Below are positions 1-11,320 of a DNA stretch of 64,000 nt, one piece after another (position 1 is the first letter of the stretch; every line of letters starts with the position of its first letter). This stretch comes from Lojkania enalia (Eukaryota > Ascomycota > Dothideomycetes > Pleosporales). Where the stretch lies: assembly GCA_010094045.1 (NCBI GenBank), contig ML986579.1, positions 251,015-315,014 of the forward strand. Direction: 5' to 3'. Under the pieces are notes generated by a model, which worked only from the letters and a program-made list of their open reading frames with translations, was not told where the DNA came from and made no database searches. The translations under genes and the position numbers were made by a program.

Positions 1-1
1 A

Positions 2-433
2 GTCGGCAAAGGTTTTGCGTACGTCCAGTTTGAAAATGGAAACGGCGTTGAGGCAGCTCTGCAGTTCAATGATCAAAAATTTCCTCCTCTTCTACCACGC
101 AAATTGCGGGTGGTGCGTGCTAAGGGAATGAGGCACAAGTCGAAGAAACCAACAACGGCTGTGCCCAAGCCTAACTCCAAGTCAAAAGGTGTTTATAATG
201 CAAGGATTACTGACAAACAAAAATCCATGCAGGGCCGTGCTGCCGCGATGCTTGGTAAGGCTGGGGCTTTCAAATCCGCAGAATCCTTTGTATTTGAGGG
301 TCACCGTGCGAGTAGTAAACAAGGGACTAGTGGGTTGAAGCTGGGTGGGAAAAAGAAAGGTAGTAAGAAACCTACCAATAGGAGTGCTAGGAGAGCTGCA
401 GCGTATAGGGCCGCAGATAGACGGACAAAGTGA
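2..433 (+). CDS. NOP12: Nucleolar protein 12 (Nop12), 3' end, partial
   Basis: C-terminal 143 codons of an RNA-binding nucleolar protein, cut by the left edge; frame 2 is open from the first base to TGA at 431-433. The first residues (VGKGFAYVQF, then EAALQFN) match the RNP1 end of an RRM domain. The tail is strongly basic with Lys/Arg-rich stretches and the NRSARRAAAYRAADRR end that I associate with fungal Nop12, which works in pre-25S rRNA processing. No start, intron or promoter is visible because the gene enters from the left. A different RRM-type ribosome-assembly factor is possible but less likely. The family is recalled, not searched. Confidence 0.8.
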   Translation, partial: VGKGFAYVQFENGNGVEAALQFNDQKFPPLLPRKLRVVRAKGMRHKSKKPTTAVPKPNSKSKGVYNARITDKQKSMQGRAAAMLGKAGAFKSAESFVFEGHRASSKQGTSGLKLGGKKKGSKKPTNRSARRAAAYRAADRRTK

Positions 434-1490
434 ATAGTTTCGCCTTCCGTACAATATAAAGCCGATGCATTGCTAATGAATGTCGATTTTTTGTCGAGTC
501 TAACTTATCTTTGAAAATAATATTTCAGTTATATTTCCATGTCTTCGCCTTCACGCTAGTCTGCTGCTGTACAGATCTCGTTTCTGATGCATTCGGGATG
601 TACATACATTCGGGCCGACTAAGCGCCTAGTATCTTCTCCCCTCCTAGACTTGTTATACATGTCGAGTTGATTACCAAATTGTTGAGCCAGGGTCCATGA
701 TTGTCAGATTCGAAGCGCAGCTCGTACACGTCGTCCAAAGTCGCAGTCTTGGACACAACCAGAGTAGGATTGAGGTAACATAGCTCTACAGACCTATTAT
801 CACTCAATTATCATCACCCTTCTGATACGCGTTCCTATCATCGATCCCGGTGAACAAATCGAGACAAGACTAAGAGAATTTCACTACCTCACATACCTTC
901 AGAGAGTGGAGGGAATATCGTATATTCCAAAATTGGCTTAGCCTACTAATTACATTCAGCAGGGTAGTCTCAGCTAAAATTCCTAGGTACAAGCTGTGCT
1001 CCATACTATAAGATACTTTTATTTGAAATGCCAATTTTATGTTGCTGTAGATATAAGTTTGGCAGCGTTGTGTAGTAATAGATGCCAGCTTCAAGGTTGC
1101 TTTTAATGCTCGCTAAGTCGAATCGCAAAGTTCACCATCATGTACGTGAGCATTTACGCTGTTTCAGCGGAAAGAAACGTCCAGGGAATCTAGCCAGACA
1201 CAGAAGAAACCAATCCCATGCCGCAAACCCTTGACAGGTCTTCTGACACACTTGAGAAGACTCGTTATGATTAGGGAGCCACAGGCCTATGACGTATTCA
1301 GGCGAGCTGAGGGCACACAGCCACGATGTCAGCCCAAGGTAGACCCTGAAAACAAGCTGCACTGAGACGAGATCCGAACTGCTACCCCTCTTAAAGAGAT
1401 CTCCCGTTTTGTGCTGTTGCCTTTGCTGCCTTGGTTATTATTTGTCCTACGGCCCTCCTTTCTCATTAACGCTTGTATCAATGTGCAACC
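434..1490. other. Spacer between NOP12 and the ankyrin gene
   Basis: No gene can be supported. A short minus-strand frame at about 619-800 reads as plausible peptide but has no ATG and no partner exon; it could be a last exon or chance. The final 100 bp form the pyrimidine-rich leader of the next gene. Confidence 0.5.
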
Positions 1491-3230
1491 ATGGCCGATA
1501 CTATTTCTACGGCGACTACAGCAACTTTCCCTACTTCAGCCCGCTCTTCAGCCGATATCGTTAATGCAGGAATCCAACCAATTTTCCGTTCTACTATTGT
1601 AGAGGACCCTACTGAACCACCTACACCCGAACCTGCTGTGCGTCCTAGTTTGTCGTGGAAGTCCTTCCGCTCCAGCATTAGCGTCTCAGAGAAAACAATG
1701 GCCCAACTGGGCTGGATTATTGCCTTCCTGAGTGTTCTGTTAACCATTGTCGCACTCTCTCCAGCTTTCAAATCGCAGAACGCCTCTGAAAAGGCACTTC
1801 GGATAGCGGAATGGACAGCATTGAAGGACTTCATTGAGGAGTGTAGGGAGGAGTTGGCAGCGGGTATTCATAGTCAAGCATGCGTACGAGCTATGAATAC
1901 CACGCTTCCACCCCCCCCATACGCTACGTCCGGGTTATTTGACAGGATAAAAAGGGGAACAATGACGAGACATGAAGAGAATAACGGCACCGCTCGGGCA
2001 GTGCACATCGATTATCGAGCTGGGGAATTAAAGTTAGTTGTCCAGTGGCTAATATTCTGTGCTATCTGCCTTACTGCGTGCGGCTTCCTGTTCATCAATT
2101 TCGAACATAATCGTTCACACATTAGTCGGAATCGTCGCCAATTATATGCAGACACCGCTTGGAAAGGACTACAGGCGGATGATATCACGCATTCTCGACC
2201 CTCGATTGAATCAAACCCAACCACTATCGCCGCCATTCGCCATCCCCCCCCTTCAGCAGATGCAAACCTCCGTCGCCGCGCAATACGTAGGCATCCAATA
2301 TACCGCTACAGTAACCTTGAGGAAGCGATCCACCACTCCGATATGACTGAGATTCGCGCTCGCCTCTGCAATGGCGAAGATGTAAATGAGCACTGGCCAT
2401 ACCTTATATACCGTCTGGCTATCTCGCCGCCTTCTTCAGAAACTGAGAAGCGTATTGAGGTAGCGCGGTTGTGCCTCGACTTTGGAGCCGATGTGAACGC
2501 ATTAAAAGGTTGGAATGGGTGAGTGAGTTCGGGTACGGATAGTAAGTTCTGTTCGTGTTCATGAGTATTTCAGCTTTGGCGAGAAGCTACCTGGATGGCT
2601 ATTTGCTAAAGTCAAACTCTTGTAATGCAACAGGGCTACTATCGTGCCTAGATTCCTTCTATTAAATGATTCCGCTAACTGTACTACTCTACTCTTAGAC
2701 AATCTGCCCTCATGATAGCAATTCATTTCGGCAATGTCGCTGTAGCAAAACTACTAATTGCAAATGGCGCCACGGTGTGCTACTCGCCCCCGGATACTAA
2801 TCTTACGGCCTTGCATCGCTGCGTACGACTAGCTGTAGCGGGGTCCGCTAAGGATTCCCTCGAGATCATGAATGCGCTATTTGCTCATGGTGCTAATGCG
2901 AATCAAATGGACCGCGCTAATGAAACGGCTCTCCACAAGCTGATGATAGACGCCTGGTTTGCGCGGCACGACGAAGAATCTATGAAGAAATTGTACCCAA
3001 TTGCGCGATGTCTAGTAGAAAACGGAGCCATCTTACCGACCACAATCAACAAAAAGTATGTGAATGGCAATCCACTTTGGCACATTATCAATAGCGGGGA
3101 GTATGTGGATGAGTGGCCGGAAAATGTAGGTACTGATCATAATATGGTACTAGTTGGTGGGGGCTGGGTTAAGAAGCGGGACATAGTCCCCAGGAATAAT
3201 TCTTCACATGGCCTAGGATCTGAGAGATGA
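1491..3230 (+). CDS. Ankyrin-repeat protein with two membrane segments
   Basis: Two exons, 1491-2518 and 2699-3230, predicted 519 aa. ATG 1491 (CAACCATGG) has a strong start context; the frame is open a little further upstream but holds no ATG there. The intron starts with GTGAGT at 2519 and ends TTAG at 2698, rejoining an ankyrin unit (GQSALMIAIHFGN, VAKLLIANGA). Residues about 68-95 (LGWIIAFLSVLLTIVALSP) and about 183-205 (VVQWLIFCAICLTACGFLFI) are hydrophobic and likely membrane-spanning. The C-terminal third has two or three ankyrin-like units with the LCLDFGADVNA, LLIANGATV and LFAHGANANQ signatures. No enzyme domain is visible. Function is unknown; a membrane-tethered protein-interaction scaffold is an inference. 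The intron is longer (180 nt) than most in the window, so an extra small exon inside it is possible. Confidence 0.72.
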
Positions 3231-3400
3231 TTTTTGGGGACGGACTGTAATTGTTTTCTATCGCGGGATCGTGATGACGCATTGGCATAACCATGTACGA
3301 GTACCATATGTTTTTGATAGGGTTAATCGGTTTCCTAGCATTGTGTCAGTATTATTATACTGGGCTATTTCTACCCAAGAATGTAATATTTACTCCACCT

Positions 3401-4195
3401 TCACCAAACGAACTTGACCTCCATATTCTTCCTCGCCCTCGGATTAATCGCCGCCCTCAAAACTCCGCCCGCCGCCCCATCATTCCTATACCTCCTCCCC
3501 AACCCTTCAAAATACTTGATCACAACCACGCACCCGGCGACCACAACATCAACCCCCTTAGTCCCTTCCGTCAACCCATCGCGAAAAATGTCTAGTTTGC
3601 CGACTTCCCCGCCGGCAAGGACTTTCATACCCGCAAGGCCATACGTGAAACGTGCAATTACATATGACGATGATGAGGAAGGAGACAAGAGTTCAAGACA
3701 GGACGAAGGCACATGTCGCAGCGTCCAAGCATAAGATCGAGAGCCATACGTGAAAGTCCAGGTCCGCCAGTCACTCGCGCCCATTCGCAGTTCCGTTTCT
3801 CCTGCGGACCGTAGGCTGAGTGTTGCGCGGGGATACCATGGTGTGGGGCCCGAGGTCTCGAAGTCGGCGCGCGCTATGTGCTCTTTCGTTATGTTGGCAT
3901 CCAATACGGATATCGTGCGGGAAATCGATATGTCGCCATTCCTGTTGAAGATGGGAAGGGCAGTGGTGGAACGGTATGTTATTTCGTAGGAGGGGGAGGA
4001 CTGGGATGGGCCGAAGGGGACAAGGTGGGAAGTTTTGGACTTGGTGGCGCGGAAGTGGTATGTTTGGAGGGTGGGGGCCGAGTATTCGGGGGTGGGCTCA
4101 TAGTCGGGAAGGGTTTCTTCAGAGAGGGGTGAGGGTTGCAATGGTCCTGGAGACGACTCCGTTGGTGTAGATTGAGAATTGTTAGGGGATGCCAT
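3401..4195 (-). CDS. Conserved fungal protein of unknown function, 264 aa
   Basis: Single exon read on the minus strand from ATG at 4195 (CCACCATGG context) to the stop at 3401. The first 45 residues are Pro/Ser-rich and look disordered. The rest reads as a beta-rich globular domain with SYEITYRST, a WYPRATLSLRS strand and a TWTFTYGSRSYAW strand. It resembles a family of fungal hypotheticals with a tubby C-terminal-like fold, judged by memory only. It contains no signal peptide or clear membrane helix; a VVVAGCVVVIKYF strand near the C terminus is hydrophobic but short. It converges with the ankyrin gene, leaving 170 bp between stop codons. Function unknown. Confidence 0.7.
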   Translation of the reverse strand: MASPNNSQSTPTESSPGPLQPSPLSEETLPDYEPTPEYSAPTLQTYHFRATKSKTSHLVPFGPSQSSPSYEITYRSTTALPIFNRNGDISISRTISVLDANITKEHIARADFETSGPTPWYPRATLSLRSAGETELRMGASDWRTWTFTYGSRSYAWTLRHVPSSCLELLSPSSSSSYVIARFTYGLAGMKVLAGGEVGKLDIFRDGLTEGTKGVDVVVAGCVVVIKYFEGLGRRYRNDGAAGGVLRAAINPRARKNMEVKFVW

Positions 4196-6821
4196 GGTGG
4201 GTCTTGTAGAGTTGTGAACAAAGGGTTGCGCTTGGAAGTTCGTTGCATGTAGAAGCTATTGTGAACGTGCGGGCTGAATAGTAGTATAGAGTTATTGATT
4301 ATTCGGCCAACGGTAAGATAGGTAGCATATGGCCACGATTATGTATCGAAGTAGGGCATCTTTCGGGAATCGGCACAGCCCTGTGTGACTGGATGCGGAT
4401 GTATATCGCATTACTCGGGTTGAGTGGTCCCATGATAACGGGGAACAAAAGGTTCGCGACTAGGATCAGTGGTTTTCTCGGTGTCCTTTTTTGGTTGGCT
4501 CCTGCATGTTAGTTAGGCACTTCGCAAATTCTACCTTGCCAGGTCAAGGTTATGTGTCCCAATTCCAACAGTTTATTATTCAAAGTTGTTGAATCTAGTA
4601 TAAAATGAAGGTTGAGTGGCTACATCGGCATTTCATTTTCATAAGCGTGGTGGGCTACTAATATTTCGAGTTCCAAAAATTAATCGGCCCTCAATTCGAG
4701 TGTTCGAGGTAGACGTCCTCAGACATTGCTCTAATCGAACATGTTGAAATACTGCCTTACCGTATGTAAGTAAATGAAAAGGTAAAGGCTCAGATTCCTC
4801 CTAACAAAAGCACCCAATTAAAAATTATGGGAAGCGTATGTATTATAAAGGAGTTAACAGACTCGTCGGTGGCTGCAAGATTTGATAGCAATACCTGTAT
4901 ATCACCTAGTAGCTCTCTACAAGCCTAGAAACATTCTGCATCCTGTATCTACATTTCATTAGCGTGCTATCCATACCAATTCACGAGCCATACCGAGTAT
5001 TCACATCCATCCCATCCATCCCATTATCCAATTTGTAGTATGATATAATTACTTACTGTTTGTATCTCCATAGTTCACTGTTACCACGCCTCTAGTTTGA
5101 GCTAATAATGGCAGACAAGTGCGGGGAATCCCAGTCTCCGTCCACACGGAGATATCGTTATTTATAGGAGACATTCTTTTAGGAATACTACTCTTGTCTC
5201 CGTAAGGTACGAACAAAAGCCATGCGCTGTCGTATAGGGATAGTCCAACAGATATGGGTTTTGGCTGTCCTGTATTGAAGTAGCGTTGGGTTAAATGAAT
5301 GCGACATATTCCATGGGGGGTATTTGGAAATTCTGTGAAATTCTGTGGATGCTGAGCTGGTGGTTGGCGTGCTAGTAGACTAGTTTGAGAGATGTGACAG
5401 TCTTTACTGGAGTAAGAGTGCTACATTCGATGCTGGTAGTACGCCTGTGCGCACTAGCTAAATGACAAAATGCGCCAGAATAGGTCTCTTAGAAGTGATA
5501 AAGAACAAAGAGGAGTACGAATAATGTTCTACACTCTAGTTACAGAGTATTTCAGTGATGGGCTGAGGTTTCTCCGAGCCACGCCTCGATATGTGTGGAT
5601 TTGAGCCTGCGAAACGTGAATGGATCATAACAGGAAACATGCCGTTCTTTCTTAAAAGTTCCTAGAAATGCAGTCGTGAATAGTCGATCAATAGCACCAA
5701 CCAAACGCGCCCGTTCATGGATGTTGGGGGTCGCACTGGAGATAGGTTTCGCACCATCCTACCTTAAGATATGGTAGTCTCGGGCATGCCTAGATGGAAG
5801 CTTATAACCCTCTAAGCCTATCGCTCTTGGAACGGGAAATCGACCATTATGATGATAAGCCCTCAGCATTGAGTCCTGAAGCTGGCAAACTACGAGGCTA
5901 AGGATCTTAATGACTCTAGCACCTCTACTTCACAGAGTGTAATTGGCCGATAATGCAATATTGGCAATTTAGGGGGCAATCTAAAGTCCGTAAGTATTTA
6001 CTAGACTACTATAGTAACAGTTGAAATGGACGACTAAAGTGGCAAGTGGTTACGAGTGTTGACAAAGTACTTGGACTCCTGGATTCTCGTTAGACAAGAG
6101 CACCCCAATAATAGTCGTCCATTTAGATTGAGATTCGAACTATCAGTAAACAGTTTCTCAGTAGTGTATATAATCGAGGCGGCGCTGTAAAGTGGTGGGT
6201 GCCCTTTCATTAGTCGTATCCAACCTTCCCCATTCATGGAGAGCCAGAGCCGTCTGATGTCTTACGCAGACCGCCACTGATGCATGCGGAAGTGGCTCGC
6301 GCACCTTGCTAATGGAAGTATGAGATCATATTGTGAACACTAAAGTAGCCGTGAGTTGAGATAGCACGGTGCAGCTGTCGGTGCTGGTGATGAGGGGCTA
6401 TTTTAAGTCGCCAGCCCTGGTGACGACGCCAGGTGACAGGGATGGCAGGTGGAAGGGCAGCTTTGGACAGAATAATCGTACCTGGTCTTACGAGACAATC
6501 ACCGTCTATCCCGTACTCGGACGCTGCTGTCCTTTTCTCAGTTATTTTATCCTGCGATATATGTACATACGCACTTGTCTCTGTACAGTAGAACTACCTG
6601 TGGACGCTTGTCAGCTGGTAGTGAGCCCGTGCCCCTCCCCCTAAACCGCACCGCCGCAGCCCCCCGAGAGCGGTGCGGCGCGCCCACTGTTTCGCGACTG
6701 CCAAGGCTGTTCTGGGGCCGTTGCCTTCAGCGTCGAGGCTGTGGACGTCCCGAAGCCGCCAGCTGTCAACTTTATCTCCGCCATCCATCCATCTCTTTCT
6801 TTTTCTTCCTCTCTATGCATC
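4196..6821. other. Gene-poor spacer upstream of VPS10
   Basis: About 2.6 kb without a supportable gene. The minus strand has a 124-codon open frame at 5049-5420 with no ATG at its start (see findings). A small CATCC-rich run lies at about 5005-5028. The last 200 bp are GC-rich and then turn pyrimidine-rich, as expected for the VPS10 promoter and leader. Confidence 0.5.
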
Positions 6822-6835
6822 ATGAAACTACTTAA
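6815..6835 (+). promoter_or_regulatory. Overlapping upstream ORF at the VPS10 start
   Basis: An ATG at 6815, seven bases before the VPS10 ATG, opens a six-codon frame in another phase that ends in TAA at 6833-6835, inside the VPS10 coding region. If the transcript begins upstream, ribosomes must skip it or re-initiate, which could lower translation. Confidence 0.4.
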
Positions 6836-9800
6836 GGGCATACTGCTGCCCGCCCTACTGCTGGCATCATCTCCGTTCGCCGCCGCCGAAAAAGACGACG
6901 GACCTGCTATCGAGGCGAACCCATTCACTACCCAGATCGAGAGTATCCTGTATTTCGATGATTCTGCGGTCGTACTCGCAACCGAATATGGTACCGGCAA
7001 AGTATACCGGTCCGAAAATGCTGGAAAAGATTGGGAGCCGGCGAAGGACATTGCCACGTTCTTGATCGTCAAGAATCCCTTCGACAACAAGGTTGCGGTA
7101 GCGCTCGGGGAGGAAAAGCACTGGATTACATACAATCAAGGAGAGAGCTGGCGTACATTCACACTCGAGGGTCCGGTCACTATTTTTGGAGCGCCTATCA
7201 GCTTCCACGCGAGCGATAATAAGAAGATCATAATTAACACGCTTGAAACTTGTCGCGGCCCAGCTTGTATTGGAAAGGTTAGAGCCACCTCCTAGGAGCA
7301 TATTCGTGCACTACGAGCTAACTGTGTTGGTAGTCTTACTACACGGAAGATGGATTCAAGACCGACCCCATGCGCCTCCGCGACGACCGGAAAATGTGCC
7401 AGTGGGCAAGAGGCTCTGTTGGATTCCTCACTGAGAGCGACAAGCATAAAAACCGGATATTATGTATCGTAAGGGGCAAATTCTCGGAAGACAGCGATAA
7501 ATTCAGGCTACTCATGTCGGACGACTATTTCAAGAACGAGGAAGAACCTCTCATTGCAGGACGAGCCGTCTCCGGCATGGCCAATATGGCATCAGTGAAA
7601 GGCTATCTCGTTGTTGCCGCGAAGTCCGAGCGCTCGAGCGAGCTCGCACTTTATGTTACAAAGGACACTGACGTATGGCATCGAGCTGAGTTTGGAGAAG
7701 GCAGGATCGAAGAGGACGCATATACAATTCTCGAGTCCACCAACTATAGCATTCAGGTAGACGTCATGACTTCAGAGTACGCCGAGGTCGGATCTCTCTA
7801 CACCAGCAATTCCAATGGGACGTATTTCACAAAGAACATCGATCACACGAACCGCAATAAACGTGGGTACGTCGATTTCGAGAAAATAGCCAACATTCAA
7901 GGCATAGTCCTGGTCAACGTTGTCGACAATTGGAAGGATACAAGTGTATTGGCTAGAAAGAAACTAAAATCCAAGATAAGTTTTGATGATGGACGGACAT
8001 TTGAGTCCCTGAAAGTTGGCGATAAAAATCTCCATTTACATTCGGTCACGAACCTGCACAACAGCGGACGAGTCTTCTCTAGCCCTGCTCCAGGTATTGT
8101 CATGGGAGTAGGCAACACGGGAGAATATCTCGGTGATTATACTGACGGCGACCTGTACGTCTCAGATGATGCGGGATTAACCTGGAAATTGGCGCTGCAA
8201 GAGGCCCACAAGTACGAATTCGGCGATCAAGGTTCCATATTAGTGGCTATCTACGATGAAGGTGAGACTGATAAGATTATGTATTCCCTGAATCATGGAA
8301 AGGACTGGGCCAAGAAAGAGCTTCCTGGGGGCAAAATTCGAGCGCGCGAGCTGACCACTGTCCCGGACTCAACAAGCTTGAACTTCATTCTCTATGGCAC
8401 CAGACGCAAAGATGGCGAAGTAGGACATGTCTTATTCCGAATTGGTTTTGACAACATGCACGAGCGTACATGCACGAAGGATGATTTTGAGACTTGGTTC
8501 GTCAAAAAGGACGGTGATGAAGAACCAAGCTGTATAATGGGTCACAAACAGAAGTTTCAGCGGCGGAAAGCCGATGCCAACTGTTTTATCAAAAAGGAAT
8601 TCAAGGATCCTGAACCGGAGTTTCAGCCTTGTGACTGCGACGAGATTCGGGATTACGAGTGTGACTTTAATTTCAAACCCGAATGGACTGAAGAGGGTAA
8701 AAAATGTATACCTTCTAGGGCCTTGGAACTCCCCGAAGGGGCCTGCAAAGGTAGCGCGAAGACATACAAAGGCAGTTCCGGTTGGCGCAAAATCCCAGGC
8801 AATCAATGTAAAGGCTCCACTAAGAAAGACCAAGAAGTTGAGCGGGACTGCGACGAAGAAGACAAGACGCCCAAGGATGACAAACCCAATAGCACCCCGC
8901 AACCTTTCAAAGGATCTCGCTTCTTGGGATATTACTACCTTGAGCGTGGCGTCCATAGTGAGGGAGATGATGAGACTGTCGTCGTGCTCACTAGTGAGCG
9001 TGAAGCATGGATCACGCATGATCATGGCAAGACTTGGAAGGTTGCTGTTGATCAGGAGATTGTAGCAATCTACCCACACCAGTACAACAATGATGTCGTC
9101 TATTTCCTTACGGCCACGGACAAGGTCTGGTATTCACTAGATCGCGGCCGAAAAGACAGTATTCATTCCTTCAAAACACCACAAATGCCGAATACTCAGC
9201 TTCTTCAGATTATGCAATTTCATCCTAATACCAAGCACAAAGATTGGATTATCTGGCTTGGAGGACAGAACTGCGGCGTCAATGATCCGCAGTGTCACAC
9301 AGTTGCTTCTGTTTCTCGGAACAATGGAGGCAGCTGGGATACTCTTCTCCCGTATGTCAAGAAATGTGCCTTCGTCTGGCGCGAGGTAGGAAGGGATGTG
9401 GATGAGAAGCTCATTTTCTGCGAGCAACACGCTAAGGAAGAAATGGGGGCTCCTCTTGAGCTCATTGCAAGCCAAGATTGGTTTGAAACAAAGGATGTCA
9501 AATTCAAATCTGTGGTCGAGTTCGCTACCATGTCTGAGTTCATCATTGTCGCAACCAAAGGCGAGGACGGTACTTCGTTGAAGCTAGATGCTAGTCTAGA
9601 TGGCAAGATATTCGCAGACGCTAGGTTTCCACCAAAGTTTCAGGTCGATCATCAGACCGCTTATACAGTTCTAGACAGTTCAACCCATTCCGTATTTCTC
9701 CACGTCACGGTTAACCCTCGAAAAGGCCAAGAGTACGGATCTATTATCAAGAGCAACAGCAATGGCACTTCTTACGTACTGAGTCTTAGTGGGGTCAACA

Positions 9801-11320
9801 GAAATACGGCTGGATATGTTGATTTCGAGAAGATGCAAGGAATTGAAGGTGTTGCGCTGGCCAACGTTGTGTCCAATATCAAGGACGTTGATGAAGGCGA
9901 AAAGAAGATAAAGAAAACCATGATTACTCACAATGACGGCGCCGACTGGGAATATCTCGAAGTCCAAGGTTCTCCGGATGTGAAATATCCCTGTGATATC
10001 CGGGACAAAGATAATGGCTGTTCGTTGCATCTACATGGATATACTGAGCGCCAGGATCCAAGGGAAACGTATTCGTCCCCTACAGCGGTCGGCGTTGCGC
10101 TCGGCGTGGGGAATGTAGGTGCTAGCCTAGGTCCTATTGGCGAAGCTTCGACATTCATTACCACCGACGCTGGCGTTCATTGGAAGCTTGTGAAGGAGGG
10201 TAACTATGCTTGGGAATTCGGAGACCAAGGCTCAGTAATTGTCATCGTCAAAAGAAACGCAGACACGAAAGAACTTCTCTATTCGCTCGACTTGGGCGAT
10301 ACTTGGATGACGTATAAGTTTAACCCTCATGCCATTAGAGTTGAGGCCATCACGACCGTACCGAGCGATACCTCACTTAATTTCCTTATTTGGGGCAAAG
10401 ATGAGACAGGGTTGGTCGCTATCAACGTCGATTTCTCCAATATGAAAAGTTTTGAGAGACAATGTGATCTCAACGAAAACGACCATAATAGCGATGACTA
10501 TACTACCTGGATACCAGAACATCCTCTCTCGGGTGATCTACAATGTCTATTTGGCCATGTTGCCGAATACCATCGAAAAAAACCAGGCAAGAATTGCTAT
10601 AATGGGAATAGGTTTGAGCAACTGCATGGTGTGGCGCGTAACTGCACTTGTACTAGGCGTGATTATGAGTGGTAAGCTCTGATTTGGATTCCTCATTTTG
10701 CCGATACTGACTTGGACAGTGACTACAACTTCGAGCGGCTGACGGGGGGTACTTGCAAGAAAATCGAGGGTCTCGAGTTGCCGGATCCGAAGGACGTTTG
10801 CAAGCAGAAGGGCGTCACGGAGTACTGGGATATTACGGGCTACCGCAAAATCCCCATCTCAACATGCACTGGCGGAGCGGAGATGGATAGGACTAGCTCC
10901 GTACACCCTTGCCCTGGTCATGAACCAGAGTTCAAGAACAAACATGGTGTCTCGGGTTTTGGCCTCTTAATGGCGATCGTTATACCTTTCACCGTAGCTG
11001 GTGGCATCGGGTACTATGTCTGGCGCAACTGGGATGGCAAGTTTGGACGCATCAGATTAGGCGACAGTTCCAGCAGATTTGATAGCGGAAGCCCCTGGAT
11101 CAGCTGGCCTGTCGCAGCAATCTCTGGACTTGTGGCCGTTGTTGCCGCAGTGCCACTGCTTATTGGTAGTTTGTGGCGGGCAGTGTCGAGCCGGTTTGGT
11201 GGATACGGAGGGCGCACATACACGAGTCGCAGCTCCTTCGCGAGAGGAAGGGGCGATTATGCGGTCGTGGATCCAGATGAAGGGGAGCTGCTTGGGGATG
11301 AAAGTGATGAGGAAGTGTAA
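6822..11320 (+). CDS. VPS10: Vps10 / sortilin-type vacuolar sorting receptor
   Basis: Three exons, 6822-7277, 7334-10671 and 10720-11320, giving 1464 aa, the usual size for fungal Vps10. ATG 6822 starts a signal peptide (LLPALLLASSPFAAAE). Two Vps10 domains follow in tandem, each with Asp-box repeats (YRSENAGKDWEP, YVSDDAGLTW, FITTDAGVHW) and a Cys-rich 10CC module (about residues 530-640 and 1195-1330). A membrane helix lies near 1344-1366; a second hydrophobic stretch lies near 1391-1417. The acidic tail (DYAVVDPDEGELLGDESDEEV region) has YxxPhi-like and dileucine-like signals. Vps10 carries carboxypeptidase Y and other soluble hydrolases from the late Golgi to the endosome and is recycled by retromer. 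Intron 2 splits the Cys of a YECD motif that recurs in the first 10CC module, which confirms the junction. Identity is very secure. Confidence 0.96.

Noticed and set aside
6120..6160. GATTCGAAC resembling a tRNA T-loop on the minus strand
   Set aside because: Flanking bases do not form a T-stem or the rest of a cloverleaf.
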